This document shows, in pieces, positions 53,075 through 63,277 of a stretch of 64,000 nucleotides of DNA. This stretch comes from Paracoccaceae bacterium. GTDB taxonomy: Bacteria; Pseudomonadota; Alphaproteobacteria; Rhodobacterales; Rhodobacteraceae. The notes beneath the pieces are model-generated. The model was not told the DNA's origin, searched no databases, and saw only the letters and a list, made by a program, of their open reading frames with translations. The position numbers and the translations under genes were made by a program. Position 1 is the stretch's first letter, and every line of letters starts with the position of its first letter. The stretch spans positions 1 to 64,000 of the forward strand of contig JAQWNW010000042.1 in the NCBI GenBank assembly GCA_029246285.1, in the 5' to 3' direction.

Positions 53075-53213
53075 TGCAAATAATCCTTAACTGGTGTTTG
53101 TCATGTTTCTTATAATTGTGTTATGATGTGATTATTTTGTAGGCTTAACAAGTCTTAATACTTTTACTATCGATACCTTTATTAAATAATATTTTTTTTG
53201 AATTGAGAAAACT

Positions 53214-54491
53214 TTGAGAAATAAATTAAATTATACTGAGGCAGTGACGGTATTAATTGTTATATTGATTGGCATCATAATTGGTTTTTCAGTCTACAAT
53301 AATGATGAAACTACTGTTTTAAAAACACTTAATGACGTAACAATCGAGGATAAAGTAATTGAAGATGGTGATAAAGCTGAAATTACAGTGGATTCGAAAG
53401 CTATTAATAATGAGAATGTGGAAGCCGAAAGTGTTAATGTAAAGGCAAAGGAAAACAGTAATGAAGTTATTGATGAAGTTACCGATCTTCCATTTCCACA
53501 ATTTGATTTGTTTAGTATTGACTCATCCGGATTGGCGACGATTGCTGGAAAAGGTTTAGCGGGGCAGGATTTAGAAATTGTTCTAGATGGGCAAGTAATT
53601 GCAGCGGTTATACCAGACAAAAATGGTGAATTTGCTATCATTTTAGACCTAGGTATATCAAATAAGCCTCGCTCACTAATATTAAGAAGTCGCCATAGAG
53701 ATGGTCGAGAAGCAGTGTCTGAAGAAATAGTTTTGATTACACCGATTTTGGAAACAGATGAACAAGACAAAAATATAATTGTTGCAGAAGAGAGCTCGGT
53801 TGTTAATTTAGATAAATCAACAGTAGACGAAAACAATAATGAAGATGAACAGGAAGATGCTACAAAAATCAACACTGTAAACAAAAAAGAGACTGTTCAA
53901 AGTAATGAGCTAGATAGTTCTAACGTTTCTGTTGCAATTGTTTCCTCAAAAGATCTAAAGGTTATATCTCCAGCTGTTCAGAAAAACGCTCCAAGAGTTT
54001 CAGATGTCATTATTGATGCAATATCTTATGATACAGAAGGTGAAGTCTTGCTTTCAGGACGGGGCGTTGAAGATCAGCATATTAGGATTTACGTTGATAA
54101 TAAGCCCATAAAAACGCGTTCTATTGAAGCAGATGGTACTTGGAGCATGGATTTGCAGGAAATTGACGCAGGTGTATATATTTTGCGCATTGATCAATTA
54201 GACTCTGATGGCGTGGTAACATCACGGACGGAAACACCATTTCAAAAAGAGACTAGTGAGATTGCTAAACAAATGGCTGCACTTGCGAACAGTGAAGTAA
54301 CCGATTCTGCACCACGGATTGGTATTGGATTATCTACAGTTGTTATTCAACCTGGTTATACTTTATGGGCTGTTGCGCGAAAGACTTATGGATTTGGGAT
54401 GCAGTATGTCAGAATTTATCATGCAAATAAGGACCAGATACGAGATCCTGATTTAATTTATCCTGGGCAAATTTTCAAACTCCCTGAATAG
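53214..54491 (+). CDS. LysM peptidoglycan-binding protein with Ig-like repeats
   Basis: This 425-residue envelope protein has one N-terminal membrane anchor (about 10-29) with an acidic, low-complexity linker. Two Ig-like repeats follow: about 100-175, containing VDSSGLATIAGKGLAGQDLEI-type text, and about 265-340, containing ISYDTEGEVLLSGRGVEDQHI-type text. A C-terminal LysM domain covers about 375-424 (VIQPGYTLWAVARKTYG ... DLIYPGQIFKLPE). A second acidic linker lies between the repeats. The layout recalls the alphaproteobacterial LysM proteins with Ig-like repeats near cell-wall genes. It is expected to sit in the periplasm, tethered to the inner membrane and bound to peptidoglycan. The start is TTG at 53214 with a weak ribosome site. 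It lies 51 bases before an Atm1-type exporter. Confidence 0.8.
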   Translation: MRNKLNYTEAVTVLIVILIGIIIGFSVYNNDETTVLKTLNDVTIEDKVIEDGDKAEITVDSKAINNENVEAESVNVKAKENSNEVIDEVTDLPFPQFDLFSIDSSGLATIAGKGLAGQDLEIVLDGQVIAAVIPDKNGEFAIILDLGISNKPRSLILRSRHRDGREAVSEEIVLITPILETDEQDKNIIVAEESSVVNLDKSTVDENNNEDEQEDATKINTVNKKETVQSNELDSSNVSVAIVSSKDLKVISPAVQKNAPRVSDVIIDAISYDTEGEVLLSGRGVEDQHIRIYVDNKPIKTRSIEADGTWSMDLQEIDAGVYILRIDQLDSDGVVTSRTETPFQKETSEIAKQMAALANSEVTDSAPRIGIGLSTVVIQPGYTLWAVARKTYGFGMQYVRIYHANKDQIRDPDLIYPGQIFKLPE

Positions 54492-54542
54492 TAACCAAAA
54501 TTTCTTTTTCCTAAGAAAACATTAGATGGATACAGACATTAT

Positions 54543-56345
54543 ATGTCAAACTTTGTTGAAAATAAACAATCATACTCTAGTTGGCTGACAATCAAGAAAG
54601 TTGCACCTTATTTGTGGCCTGATCAACAGTTATGGGTCAAAAGACGTGTAACTTTGGCTTTAGTGTTTTTAATGCTTGCAAAAATAGTTGCAGTATCGAC
54701 ACCATTTTTATTTAAAGCCGTAGTTGATGGTTTGGCTTCTAATGGAAAATCCACTGATGCTTTGATGTTGTTGTTAGGCGCAAGTGGTATCGTTTTTGCT
54801 TATGGCTTTTTTAGACTTGCGAGTGTTGGATTTGGAGAGTTGCGAGATGTTGTTTTTGCTAAAGTAGCCCAACGCGCTTTGCGCTCGTTGGCTTTAGAAA
54901 CTTTTGAACATATTCATGCATTGTCTCTTAGATACCACATATCTCGGAAAACTGGTGGGTTGAGTCGAATAATTGAGCGCGGAGTTAAGGGTGTAGATTT
55001 CTTGCTCAGATTTATGCTATTTTCAATAATTCCATTGATTATTGAATTAACATTGGTTGCTGTAATATTATTTATAGTCTTTGATATTTGGTATTTGGTA
55101 GTAGTTGTAACTACAATCACTTTATACATTTGGTTCACATTCACTGTTGCTGAGTGGCGAGTAAAAATTCGCAAAGAGATGAATAAGCAGGATACAGAGG
55201 CTAATCAGAAAGCTATTGATAGCCTTTTGAATTTTGAGACTGTAAAATATTTTAACGCTGAAAAAATTGAGGCGGCAAGATATGATGAGTCTATGAAGCA
55301 GTATGAAGCTGCAGCGCTTAAGACTTCTTACTCATTATCCTTTCTAAACGTTGGCCAAGCATTTTTGATAACTGCGGGCCTTGTAGCAGTTATGATTATG
55401 GCTGCAATTGGGGTGCAAAATGGAAGTCTAACAGTTGGCGATTTTGTAATGGTAAATGCTTACATGATCCAGATTACTATGCCACTAAATTTTTTAGGCA
55501 CAGTATATCGAGAAATAAGACAAGCATTGGTTGATATGAGTGAAATGTTTGAACTTTTATCTCAAGCACCTGATGTGATAGATTCGAAGAACGCGTATGA
55601 TTTATGCGTGACTGAAGGTAGAGTAGATTTTAAGAATATTAGCTTTGGATATGAACATAATCGAGTAATTTTGAAAAATTTCAACTTGTCTGTTAAATCA
55701 GGTCAAAACGTTGCTATTGTGGGTACTTCGGGCTCTGGAAAATCGACAATCGGTCGCTTAATGTTTAGGTTTTACGATATAAATGAAGGGGAATTATTGG
55801 TTGATGGTAATAATATCAGGGATGTTACGCAGTCTAGCCTTCACTCTCAAATAGGAATAATTCCACAGGATACTGTTCTGTTCAATGACACGATTTACTA
55901 CAATATAGCTTATGGTAATCCTAACGCTGATGAAGACTCAGTGATAGCAGCCGCTAAATCAGCAAAGATCCATAATTTTATTTCAAATTTACCAGATGGG
56001 TATGAAACCACGGTCGGTGAGCGTGGACTAAAATTGTCTGGTGGAGAGAAACAAAGGGTAGGTATTGCGCGAACACTTTTAAAAAATCCTCCAATTTTAC
56101 TGTTGGATGAAGCTACATCTTCGTTGGACACAGAAACTGAAAATGACATTCAAGAGAATTTGTATGCGATGCTGAAAGGGCGCACAGTAATTTCAATAGC
56201 ACATAGGCTGTCTACTATCGCCAATAATGATCTTATTGTTGTTTTGGAACATGGTGAAATAATAGAGAGCGGAAGCCACAAAGAATTACTCGCAATGAAG
56301 GGGCGATATAGCAAAATGTGGAGCAATCAGGCCAAAGACAATTAA
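54543..56345 (+). CDS. ABC exporter, Atm1/HMT1 type (ATP-binding and permease domains fused)
   Basis: This is a 600-residue half-transporter with a six-helix membrane domain (about 30-330) and a C-terminal ATPase. The Atm1 group marks are the SIDSLLNFETVKYFNAE-type segment near residue 222 (LLNFETVKYFN) and the loop GLSRIIERGVKG near 138. Walker A is GTSGSGKST near 397, the signature LSGGEKQR near 499, Walker B ILLLDEATSSLD near 518, and the His switch AHRLS near 556. Atm1 proteins export glutathione-based or sulfur-containing compounds and metals. The substrate here is not known. It is a single gene after the LysM protein. Confidence 0.88.
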   Translation: MSNFVENKQSYSSWLTIKKVAPYLWPDQQLWVKRRVTLALVFLMLAKIVAVSTPFLFKAVVDGLASNGKSTDALMLLLGASGIVFAYGFFRLASVGFGELRDVVFAKVAQRALRSLALETFEHIHALSLRYHISRKTGGLSRIIERGVKGVDFLLRFMLFSIIPLIIELTLVAVILFIVFDIWYLVVVVTTITLYIWFTFTVAEWRVKIRKEMNKQDTEANQKAIDSLLNFETVKYFNAEKIEAARYDESMKQYEAAALKTSYSLSFLNVGQAFLITAGLVAVMIMAAIGVQNGSLTVGDFVMVNAYMIQITMPLNFLGTVYREIRQALVDMSEMFELLSQAPDVIDSKNAYDLCVTEGRVDFKNISFGYEHNRVILKNFNLSVKSGQNVAIVGTSGSGKSTIGRLMFRFYDINEGELLVDGNNIRDVTQSSLHSQIGIIPQDTVLFNDTIYYNIAYGNPNADEDSVIAAAKSAKIHNFISNLPDGYETTVGERGLKLSGGEKQRVGIARTLLKNPPILLLDEATSSLDTETENDIQENLYAMLKGRTVISIAHRLSTIANNDLIVVLEHGEIIESGSHKELLAMKGRYSKMWSNQAKDN

Positions 56346-56372
56346 AGTGAAAGATATTAAAAATAACTAAAG

Positions 56373-59300
56373 TTAACTTTCCTCTAATCCCCATATTATT
56401 TCTGGATCCTTCTTATTCTTAGCTAATTTTCTTAGTTTAAAGTCCTCACGTAATTTCTTCCCTCTAGCGTCTCGAATAATATTTATTCTGAAGATAGAAT
56501 AAACTCCGTAAGACCCTTTTGCCACCCAAATTCTGAGAGCCAACATGGAGGGAGTAAATACTAATGTTAGTACTGTGGCTATTCCCAATCCAAATACAAC
56601 AGCTGTTGCTAATTGCTTCCACCAAAGAGCAGTGGGGCTGTCTATCGTATATCCACCATTAAAAAAATCTAATGATAATCCAAACATCATAGGAGTAAGA
56701 CCCGCCATGGTAGTAACCGTTGTAAGAAAAACCGGCCTTATTCTATCTTCTGCAGTTCTTACAATCGCTTCAAGTTTTGGCATATATTTTGAGTAATCTT
56801 GGTAAGTGTCGATTAAAACGATATTGTTATTAACAACTATTCCGGCCAACGCAACAATACCAGTTCCGGTCATAATTATGGAGAAGTTTTGATCCATTAC
56901 AATCATTCCAACCAATACACCTGTGGTCGATAAAATTACTGCCAATAAAACCAAAACAGAGTTATAAAATGAATTAAATTGAGCTAACAGTATAACAAAC
57001 ATCAATCCAAGAGCTGCCGCAAAAGCACTTGTCAAAAATTCTTGACTTTCTTTTTGATCTTCGTCGTCCCCAGTCCATTCGTAAGAGACGTTATTCTCTA
57101 GTGGTTTTTCATCTTCCAACCATTTCGTTAATAATGAAATTCTCTCTGTTGGCGTAATTAAAGCTTCATTATTATTAATTAAGTCTGCTTCAACATCGGC
57201 CTTAATATCAAAATAGCGTTTGCTATCTACACGATTAATCTGAGCTAGTTTTTTTACAGGCGTTCGTGTTATGAAGTTCGACAGAGGAATTAATCCAGCG
57301 CCAGTTCTAACCTTCAAAGAATCTATCGTACTCAGAAGCCTATCTGATTCTGGCAAGCGAACTTTGATATCTATTTCTTCATCAGATGTATCTACTCTCA
57401 TTGTGTCCAGTAGTAATCCACCAGTAACAAGTTGAACCATTGCGCCAACGGTAACGACATCAGCACCAAAACGCCCAGCTTTTTCAACATCCACGTCGAT
57501 TTTCCAATCTATTCCAGGCAATGGCAAATTATCCTCAATTTTAATTAGCCCTTTGGTATTTTTAAATTTTTCTCTTACTTTATTTGCAGATTTTACGAGG
57601 GAGTCAAAATCATCTCCTTTAATTCGAAGATGAACTGGTTTAGCTGCACCAGGGCCAACCGCCTGTTCTCTTATTTCTGACTGCACGCCTGGGATAGTAT
57701 TGAGCATATCTTGCAAGTTGGATAGAATGGTTTTCCCGCTCAGCCCTGGCGGTCTTTGATCCCATGGGCTAAGTTCTATCTGAATTTGACCTATTGTATC
57801 TCCAGGTGGTCCCTGAGGATTAAATTGGTTTAACCCTCCGTCGCCCGCAAATGCGAAGACAGAACTAACACCATCTTCACCGATTATGAGCTTTTCTGCT
57901 TCAGAGAGAATTTGGTCTTTTTCGTGGATTGATAAATTCCCTCGAGCTTGAATATAAGCGATTGCTCGCTCTGGATCTGTTTCGACAAAAAACTCCACGC
58001 CTTTTCCACTTTGAGTGAACAAGGAGAATATTAAGATCACGGTTGCAACTACCGAGGCAATTGAAACCAAAGGCATGAGGGGATTTCCGGTTAATAAACC
58101 AATAAATTTACCAAACAGGGTTCTGCGATACTTGCTATCTACTCGTTTCTGAACCTTAATTATTTTGAGTGATCCAATTCCAACAGAAATAAACAGTGAT
58201 CCAATCAATATACAAAAAGACATCAAAAATATTGATATGGGGTTTTGCTTATTAGCGATATCTCCCAAAATGAAATTAGGATTAATTAATTGCATTAGAC
58301 CCATATACAGCAGTAAAGAGCCAATTAATGTGAAGCCCACCCGAAACAACCAATGGCTTCGTCGAAGATTAAGGGCTCTATCTTCAAGCAAAACTGACAA
58401 TTGACCTGCCACGCCCCCAACAACCGGAAGATAGATTAATGCAACAATTAATGAAGCTGATAAAACGAATATTAATGTTACGGGTAACATTCCCATGAAC
58501 TCACCGGGTACACCTGGCCAAAATAGCATTGGGAGAAATGCGCACAAAGTCGTAGCAGTTGAGCTCACTATTGGCCAAAACATTCTTTTTGCCGCCTCTC
58601 CATAGGCTTGAACAGGGTTTACGGAGGCCCTTATTCGTTTATCAGCATACTCAACAACGACTATTGCACCATCAACCAACATTCCCACCGCTAGAATTAA
58701 GCCAAACATCACCATATTTGATATTGCTATGCCCATTACTGACAATAATGCAAAGCATAACAGAAACGATGTTGGGATAGCAAAACCAACTAGCAACGCT
58801 GATCTCATTCCCAAAGAAGCTAAGACGACTATCATCACAAGAGCGATTGCAGTCAAAACGGAGCTTTCGAGTTGTCCAACCATGCCTTCAACTTCTCTGG
58901 ATAGATCCATTGCAAAGTTCACGCTAACGCTTTGTTTGAGCTCAAGGGGCCAATCATTTCTAGCAGCTAATACTTTTTTCTTAACTGTTTCTACCGTATC
59001 GATAATATTCGATCCCTTGCGTTGAATTACCTGCAAGGCTACAGTTTTCTCTCCATTAAACCGCGCTGTTCCAGTGAGATCTTCGAAAGTTAATTTAATT
59101 TTTGCTAATTCACCCAGTGTAACAATACTGTCACCATTTACCTTAACAGGTAAGTTATAAACGTCTTGCGCTTTATCAAAAGATGAAGGAATTTTGACAC
59201 TGAATGCACCAGTATCGGTTTCCACTGTTCCCGCTGCAATCAACTGATTATTATTTGTTACCACGTTAATCAATTCACCAGCGGTAACGTTGTAGCTCTC

Positions 59301-59876
59301 TAACCGAAGTGGATCTATAATAACCTCTAGCATCTCGTTTCTGTGGCCTGCTAGTCCCACTTCTAATACTTCTGGAAGAGCCTCAACCTCCGTTTTCAGG
59401 TTTTTTGCAGCATGCAATAATGTTCGTTCTGGCAATTCGCCAGAAAGAGAAACAACTAGGATAGGAAATTCTGAAAAATTTATTTCTGTTACAGTATATT
59501 TATCTGCACCTTTGGGAAATTCTGCTTCAACTTTTGACATTTTGTCACGTACATTTGCAATCGTGGCGTCTTTATCCCAATCAAACTCAAATTCTAGAAC
59601 CAGAACACCATAATTCTCAGCGGCAATGCCGCTCATTCGTTTAATCCCCGCGAGTTCTTTTAAATTTGACTCCATAGGTTTGATAATTAATTTTTCACTA
59701 TCTTGTGCTGAGATACCAGGAAAAGGCACTGATACCACAACCACTGGGATATCAATGTCTGGTGATCCTTCTTTTGGAAGACCAAGATAAGCAAACGTGC
59801 CCGCCGCAATCGACATAATTACGAATGTTATGATCATTCTTGCGCGATAAATAGCCCAGTCAATAAGAGAGTTCAT
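56373..59876 (-). CDS. Efflux RND transporter permease subunit with a central insertion
   Basis: This is a 1167-residue AcrB/HAE-type RND permease, longer than the usual roughly 1040. It has the N-terminal helix, two porter regions and the conserved TM4 segment GMLVDGAIVVVEYADK near residue 403. Between the two halves (about 490-640) is an insertion with extra hydrophobic helices (LFRVGFTLIGSLLLYMGLMQ and IFLMSFCILIGSLFISVG) not seen in AcrB. The second half has the matching helix text (GIVVNNNIVLIDTYQDY near 1010). It overlaps nothing and begins 4 bases after the MFP gene. No TolC-type outer protein is adjacent. Confidence 0.9.
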   Translation of the reverse strand: MNSLIDWAIYRARMIITFVIMSIAAGTFAYLGLPKEGSPDIDIPVVVVSVPFPGISAQDSEKLIIKPMESNLKELAGIKRMSGIAAENYGVLVLEFEFDWDKDATIANVRDKMSKVEAEFPKGADKYTVTEINFSEFPILVVSLSGELPERTLLHAAKNLKTEVEALPEVLEVGLAGHRNEMLEVIIDPLRLESYNVTAGELINVVTNNNQLIAAGTVETDTGAFSVKIPSSFDKAQDVYNLPVKVNGDSIVTLGELAKIKLTFEDLTGTARFNGEKTVALQVIQRKGSNIIDTVETVKKKVLAARNDWPLELKQSVSVNFAMDLSREVEGMVGQLESSVLTAIALVMIVVLASLGMRSALLVGFAIPTSFLLCFALLSVMGIAISNMVMFGLILAVGMLVDGAIVVVEYADKRIRASVNPVQAYGEAAKRMFWPIVSSTATTLCAFLPMLFWPGVPGEFMGMLPVTLIFVLSASLIVALIYLPVVGGVAGQLSVLLEDRALNLRRSHWLFRVGFTLIGSLLLYMGLMQLINPNFILGDIANKQNPISIFLMSFCILIGSLFISVGIGSLKIIKVQKRVDSKYRRTLFGKFIGLLTGNPLMPLVSIASVVATVILIFSLFTQSGKGVEFFVETDPERAIAYIQARGNLSIHEKDQILSEAEKLIIGEDGVSSVFAFAGDGGLNQFNPQGPPGDTIGQIQIELSPWDQRPPGLSGKTILSNLQDMLNTIPGVQSEIREQAVGPGAAKPVHLRIKGDDFDSLVKSANKVREKFKNTKGLIKIEDNLPLPGIDWKIDVDVEKAGRFGADVVTVGAMVQLVTGGLLLDTMRVDTSDEEIDIKVRLPESDRLLSTIDSLKVRTGAGLIPLSNFITRTPVKKLAQINRVDSKRYFDIKADVEADLINNNEALITPTERISLLTKWLEDEKPLENNVSYEWTGDDEDQKESQEFLTSAFAAALGLMFVILLAQFNSFYNSVLVLLAVILSTTGVLVGMIVMDQNFSIIMTGTGIVALAGIVVNNNIVLIDTYQDYSKYMPKLEAIVRTAEDRIRPVFLTTVTTMAGLTPMMFGLSLDFFNGGYTIDSPTALWWKQLATAVVFGLGIATVLTLVFTPSMLALRIWVAKGSYGVYSIFRINIIRDARGKKLREDFKLRKLAKNKKDPEIIWGLEES

Positions 59877-59880
59877 CTAT

Positions 59881-60960
59881 TTACTCCTGGTATTTTTTTA
59901 TAACTTTTCGACCATCGATGACATATTCTTGCCCAACAACAATGACCTCCACCGTATCGGGCAAACCTGAAAGCCAGATGCCATCTATTGTGTCTCGAAC
60001 AATTTTAACTTCATAAAATTTCGCAAAGCCATCCTCCACCACTCGTACACCTAATTCTCCATTATTATTCAAAGTCATCGCAGATTGGGGCAGTAAATGA
60101 GCAGTCTCTGCAGCGGTGTTAATGAAGATCTCTGCTGTTCCACCTTCTCGTATGCTTCTTTCAGGATTAGGCACATCTACTTCAACTCTGAAAGTCCTGG
60201 TCATTGGATCAGCTGTAACGGAGATGTAAGTGACTTTTCCTGAAACCGTTTTATTGTTGGCTAGACGTGCTGCAGCAAAAGTGCCAACTGATAATTTATC
60301 AACTTCAGTTTCTGCAACAAAACCAACTACTTTAATTGGGTCAAGCTTTACGATTCTAGCACATTCTGACCCTGGTTGTAATAAGCTCCCTAGCTCTGCC
60401 ACATCACTGCTCAATAAGCCCGAAAATGGTGCGGTTATTCTTAGCCTTTCGATTTCTTTTTCGGCTAATTTAACATTAGCTTCAGCACTTTGAAGGGCCG
60501 CCTTTCTTGCAGTCGCTTTAGTTTCCGAACCGTAACCACTCTCAGCCAATCTAGAAGCTGCATTATTGTTGACTTTAGCTTCAACTAATCTAGCGTTTGC
60601 TTCAGCTAATTTCACTTCACGCGTCCCTACGTTTAATTCACAAAGAACTTGATTCTGCCTTACTTCTGTTCCTTTCAACAGTGGCTCACTGATTATCAAG
60701 CCAGACGTTTCTGCCCTTACCACAACATTTCGCGCTGCTTCTGTTCTACCACGCACTACGATGCCACTTTCGACATTTCTTGATTTTGAGATAAGTACTT
60801 GCACAGAAACCGCTTCAGATTTTTGTGCTGGTAAATAACCTTCCTCTACTTGATCTGTGATTTCTCCGCCTGCCATCAAAATAAGAGAATTTCTTTCAAA
60901 TGTAAGCATGTAAAGCGCTGCTGTAATGAGAATCGCGGTTAAAATTGGAAAAAATCGCAT
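59881..60960 (-). CDS. Efflux RND transporter periplasmic adaptor (membrane fusion protein)
   Basis: This 359-residue HlyD/AcrA-type adaptor joins the RND permease to an outer-membrane channel. The N-terminal anchor spans about residues 5-22. A barrel-sandwich start follows (VVRAETSGLIISEPLLKGTEVRQNQVL, given by its ends as VVRAETSG ... NQVLCEL) near 84. A helical hairpin covers about 120-170 rich in Ala and Glu, and the beta-barrel domain contains FVAETEVDKLSVG near 213. It is the first gene of the MFP-RND pair, which is divergent from the yfgM-like gene. Confidence 0.88.
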   Translation of the reverse strand: MRFFPILTAILITAALYMLTFERNSLILMAGGEITDQVEEGYLPAQKSEAVSVQVLISKSRNVESGIVVRGRTEAARNVVVRAETSGLIISEPLLKGTEVRQNQVLCELNVGTREVKLAEANARLVEAKVNNNAASRLAESGYGSETKATARKAALQSAEANVKLAEKEIERLRITAPFSGLLSSDVAELGSLLQPGSECARIVKLDPIKVVGFVAETEVDKLSVGTFAAARLANNKTVSGKVTYISVTADPMTRTFRVEVDVPNPERSIREGGTAEIFINTAAETAHLLPQSAMTLNNNGELGVRVVEDGFAKFYEVKIVRDTIDGIWLSGLPDTVEVIVVGQEYVIDGRKVIKKYQE

Positions 60961-61227
60961 TGGTTTTCTTTTTTTAAAATTTGAACTTAATATTCGGGTT
61001 ACATATGCATGAATTTGTGAATAGGCAAGTAATGGATTAATATTGCCTTCAAATAATCATAATTTTATTTTGGTTCGATGTTTTATCGGTTCGCTAATAA
61101 AGATGTTTGCAAAGATTTTAACAGTTAAGGGGCATAAAGTATTAAAATAATTGAAATGTGAGCAAATTTACTTGGCATTTTTGTTCAACTCAGGATAAAC
61201 GAAGTTTAACTAAGGTTGGAGAAAGAA

Positions 61228-61884
61228 TTGAGCGATACTGATTCATTTATAGAAGAGGTTTCTGAAGAAGTAAGACGAGACCGTCTATTTGGTTTGTTCA
61301 GAAAGTATGCGTGGGCAGCTATATTGTTGGTTATTTTGATAGTTGGTGGCGCTGCATTTAACGAATATAGGAAAATTACTGACCAACGTAATGCTGCAAT
61401 ATTGGGCGACAAATTATATGAAGCTCTTCAGGCAGATAGTGCTATTCGTTTAACTTTGTTGAACGAAATAGAGCCAAAGAAAATTGATGGAATAGCATTG
61501 GTTGATTTAATCAAAGTGAACACTTTAATTGAGCTAGGGTCTATTAATGAAGCAATAGAATTGCTTAAAGACATATCGAGTAATATTGAATACAATCCCA
61601 TGTATCGAGAGCTGGCGGATTTTAAATCAATTTTGTTATCTGATAGTTCCCTCCAACAAAAATACGAGAACCTAAAAAGTTATACTCAACCGGGTTCTAC
61701 TTTAAGACTTATAGCCATGGAAGAGGTAGCTTTAATTCAGATCCAATTAAAGGACTTTAGCGAAGCGATCAAGACTTTAGATGCTCTCATTCAAGAGCCT
61801 GACATTAATAGAGGTCAAGCTACCAGAGCGAGTGATTTGTTGAGGACTTTGAGAGATCCTGTGAGCACTAATTCTTCAGAGTGA
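61228..61884 (+). CDS. YfgM-like tetratricopeptide membrane protein
   Basis: This is a 218-residue single-pass protein with a short N-terminal tail (SDTDSFIEEVSEEVRRDR), a membrane helix (about 29-47) and a periplasmic TPR-like helical domain. Upstream of bamB and der, this protein is the alphaproteobacterial counterpart of YfgM. YfgM associates with PpiD and SecYEG and helps periplasmic protein biogenesis. I chose TTG 61228, with GGAGAAAGA 6-12 bases upstream, rather than the TTG four codons earlier. The typical start MSxTDSFIEEV supports it. Confidence 0.85.
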   Translation: MSDTDSFIEEVSEEVRRDRLFGLFRKYAWAAILLVILIVGGAAFNEYRKITDQRNAAILGDKLYEALQADSAIRLTLLNEIEPKKIDGIALVDLIKVNTLIELGSINEAIELLKDISSNIEYNPMYRELADFKSILLSDSSLQQKYENLKSYTQPGSTLRLIAMEEVALIQIQLKDFSEAIKTLDALIQEPDINRGQATRASDLLRTLRDPVSTNSSE

Positions 61885-61893
61885 CACATTAAG

Positions 61894-63249
61894 ATGATAG
61901 AATTTAACATTAAGGTTTCTACATTTATCTGTTTAATCGCAGGTTTGTTTATTTTGTTTCAATGCAGTGAGAATGAAGGGAAATTACCCGGAAAGAGATT
62001 TGGATTAAATGTTTCACTGGAAACCAGTGAGAGAATTGAAGCTGGAGAGCAAATCAAATTACAGGAGACAGAGGGGGCAAACCTGGCGCTATCAATTTCA
62101 ATACCAGAGCAACAAAATAATTTAAGTTGGACTCATCGAAATGGGAGCTCAGAGCATAAAACTTCTCATCTATATCTCTCTGAAAACCCTAAATTAATTT
62201 GGAAGGCAAGAATTGGTAAAGGTAACAGCGCGAAATATCGAATAACTTCAGATCCAATTGTAGTGAATGATGAAATTTATGTTTTAAATTCACGATCCAC
62301 TGTATTAAAAGTAACATCTGAAGGGTTAATTAAATGGCAAACGAAACTGACACCACCATTTGACTCTGAATCGGATACTTCGGCCGGTGGATTGGCTTTT
62401 GGTGCAAAAAAAGTATTTGTATCTACTGGTTTTGGAGAGCTTTTTGCAATATCTCCCAATGATGGTAATGTTATTTGGAGGCAACGTTTTAAAGCTCCTA
62501 TAAATGCCGCTCCAACAATTATTGGCGATCAGGTTTTTGTAATCACCGCAAATGGCCAAGCATTTGCCTTGGACGTCGAAGTGGGTAGGATTCAGTGGCA
62601 GCAACAATCAACATTAGCAAGTGCAATATTATTAGGAGGATCGAGTGTAACTCATTATGGTAATTTGGCTTTGTTACCTTTTGATAGTGGAGAATTGACA
62701 GCTGTTTTGAAAGAGAGTGGTGTGAGAATTTGGAGTGCATCTGTCGCTACGACTCGAAAAGGTAGTGCTAGATCTAATATCAATAACGTTACAAGTGATC
62801 CTGTTGTTTTTGATGGTATAATTTATACTGCCAATCAGGGTGGTAGATTAGTGGCATTAAATGCTAAGACGGGTGCGAGAATATGGACAAACAATAATGG
62901 ATCTTATTCTCCTATTTGGGCAGTTGATGATTCAGTATTTATAATGACTGATTTAGCAGAATTAAAGCGTTTGAATAAAGACACCGGCGAGCAAGTATGG
63001 GCAACGAGTTTGCCACAATATCCAAATATCAAAAAGAGGAACAAAAGCTATGCACATTATGGGCCAATATTAGCTGGTGGTAAGTTGTGGGTAGCCTCAA
63101 GTGATGGTTTTCTTCGAAGTTTTGAGCTTACTTCAGGTAATTTGTTGAACAAAATTAGAGTCCCATCTGGAGCCGCCTCTCATATGGCCATTGTAGATGG
63201 TGTTTTGTACATGTTAAGTCAAAACGGTCAATTGTTGGCATATAAATAA
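61894..63249 (+). CDS. bamB: Outer membrane assembly factor BamB (PQQ-like beta-propeller lipoprotein)
   Basis: BamB is a lipoprotein of the BAM complex that inserts beta-barrel proteins in the outer membrane. The 451-residue protein has a lipoprotein-type signal ending at Cys24 (lipobox LFQC, atypical at position -1). The PQQ-like propeller repeats carry the recurrent Gly-x-x-x-W pattern: LIWKARIG near 108, LIKWQTKL near 149, VIWRQRF near 191, RIQWQQQS near 231, [10 protein letters not shown] near 277 and ARIWTNNNG near 330. Upstream of der and downstream of the yfgM-like gene is the classical alphaproteobacterial position. Confidence 0.9.
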   Translation: MIEFNIKVSTFICLIAGLFILFQCSENEGKLPGKRFGLNVSLETSERIEAGEQIKLQETEGANLALSISIPEQQNNLSWTHRNGSSEHKTSHLYLSENPKLIWKARIGKGNSAKYRITSDPIVVNDEIYVLNSRSTVLKVTSEGLIKWQTKLTPPFDSESDTSAGGLAFGAKKVFVSTGFGELFAISPNDGNVIWRQRFKAPINAAPTIIGDQVFVITANGQAFALDVEVGRIQWQQQSTLASAILLGGSSVTHYGNLALLPFDSGELTAVLKESGVRIWSASVATTRKGSARSNINNVTSDPVVFDGIIYTANQGGRLVALNAKTGARIWTNNNGSYSPIWAVDDSVFIMTDLAELKRLNKDTGEQVWATSLPQYPNIKKRNKSYAHYGPILAGGKLWVASSDGFLRSFELTSGNLLNKIRVPSGAASHMAIVDGVLYMLSQNGQLLAYK

Positions 63250-63277
63250 TTATTATATTTTAATCTGGTATCTTTTT

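Noticed and set aside
53294-53884. A 196-codon minus-strand ORF inside the LysM gene
   Set aside because: It is a Ser-rich low-complexity translation opposite the acidic linker region, with no ribosome site and no domain.
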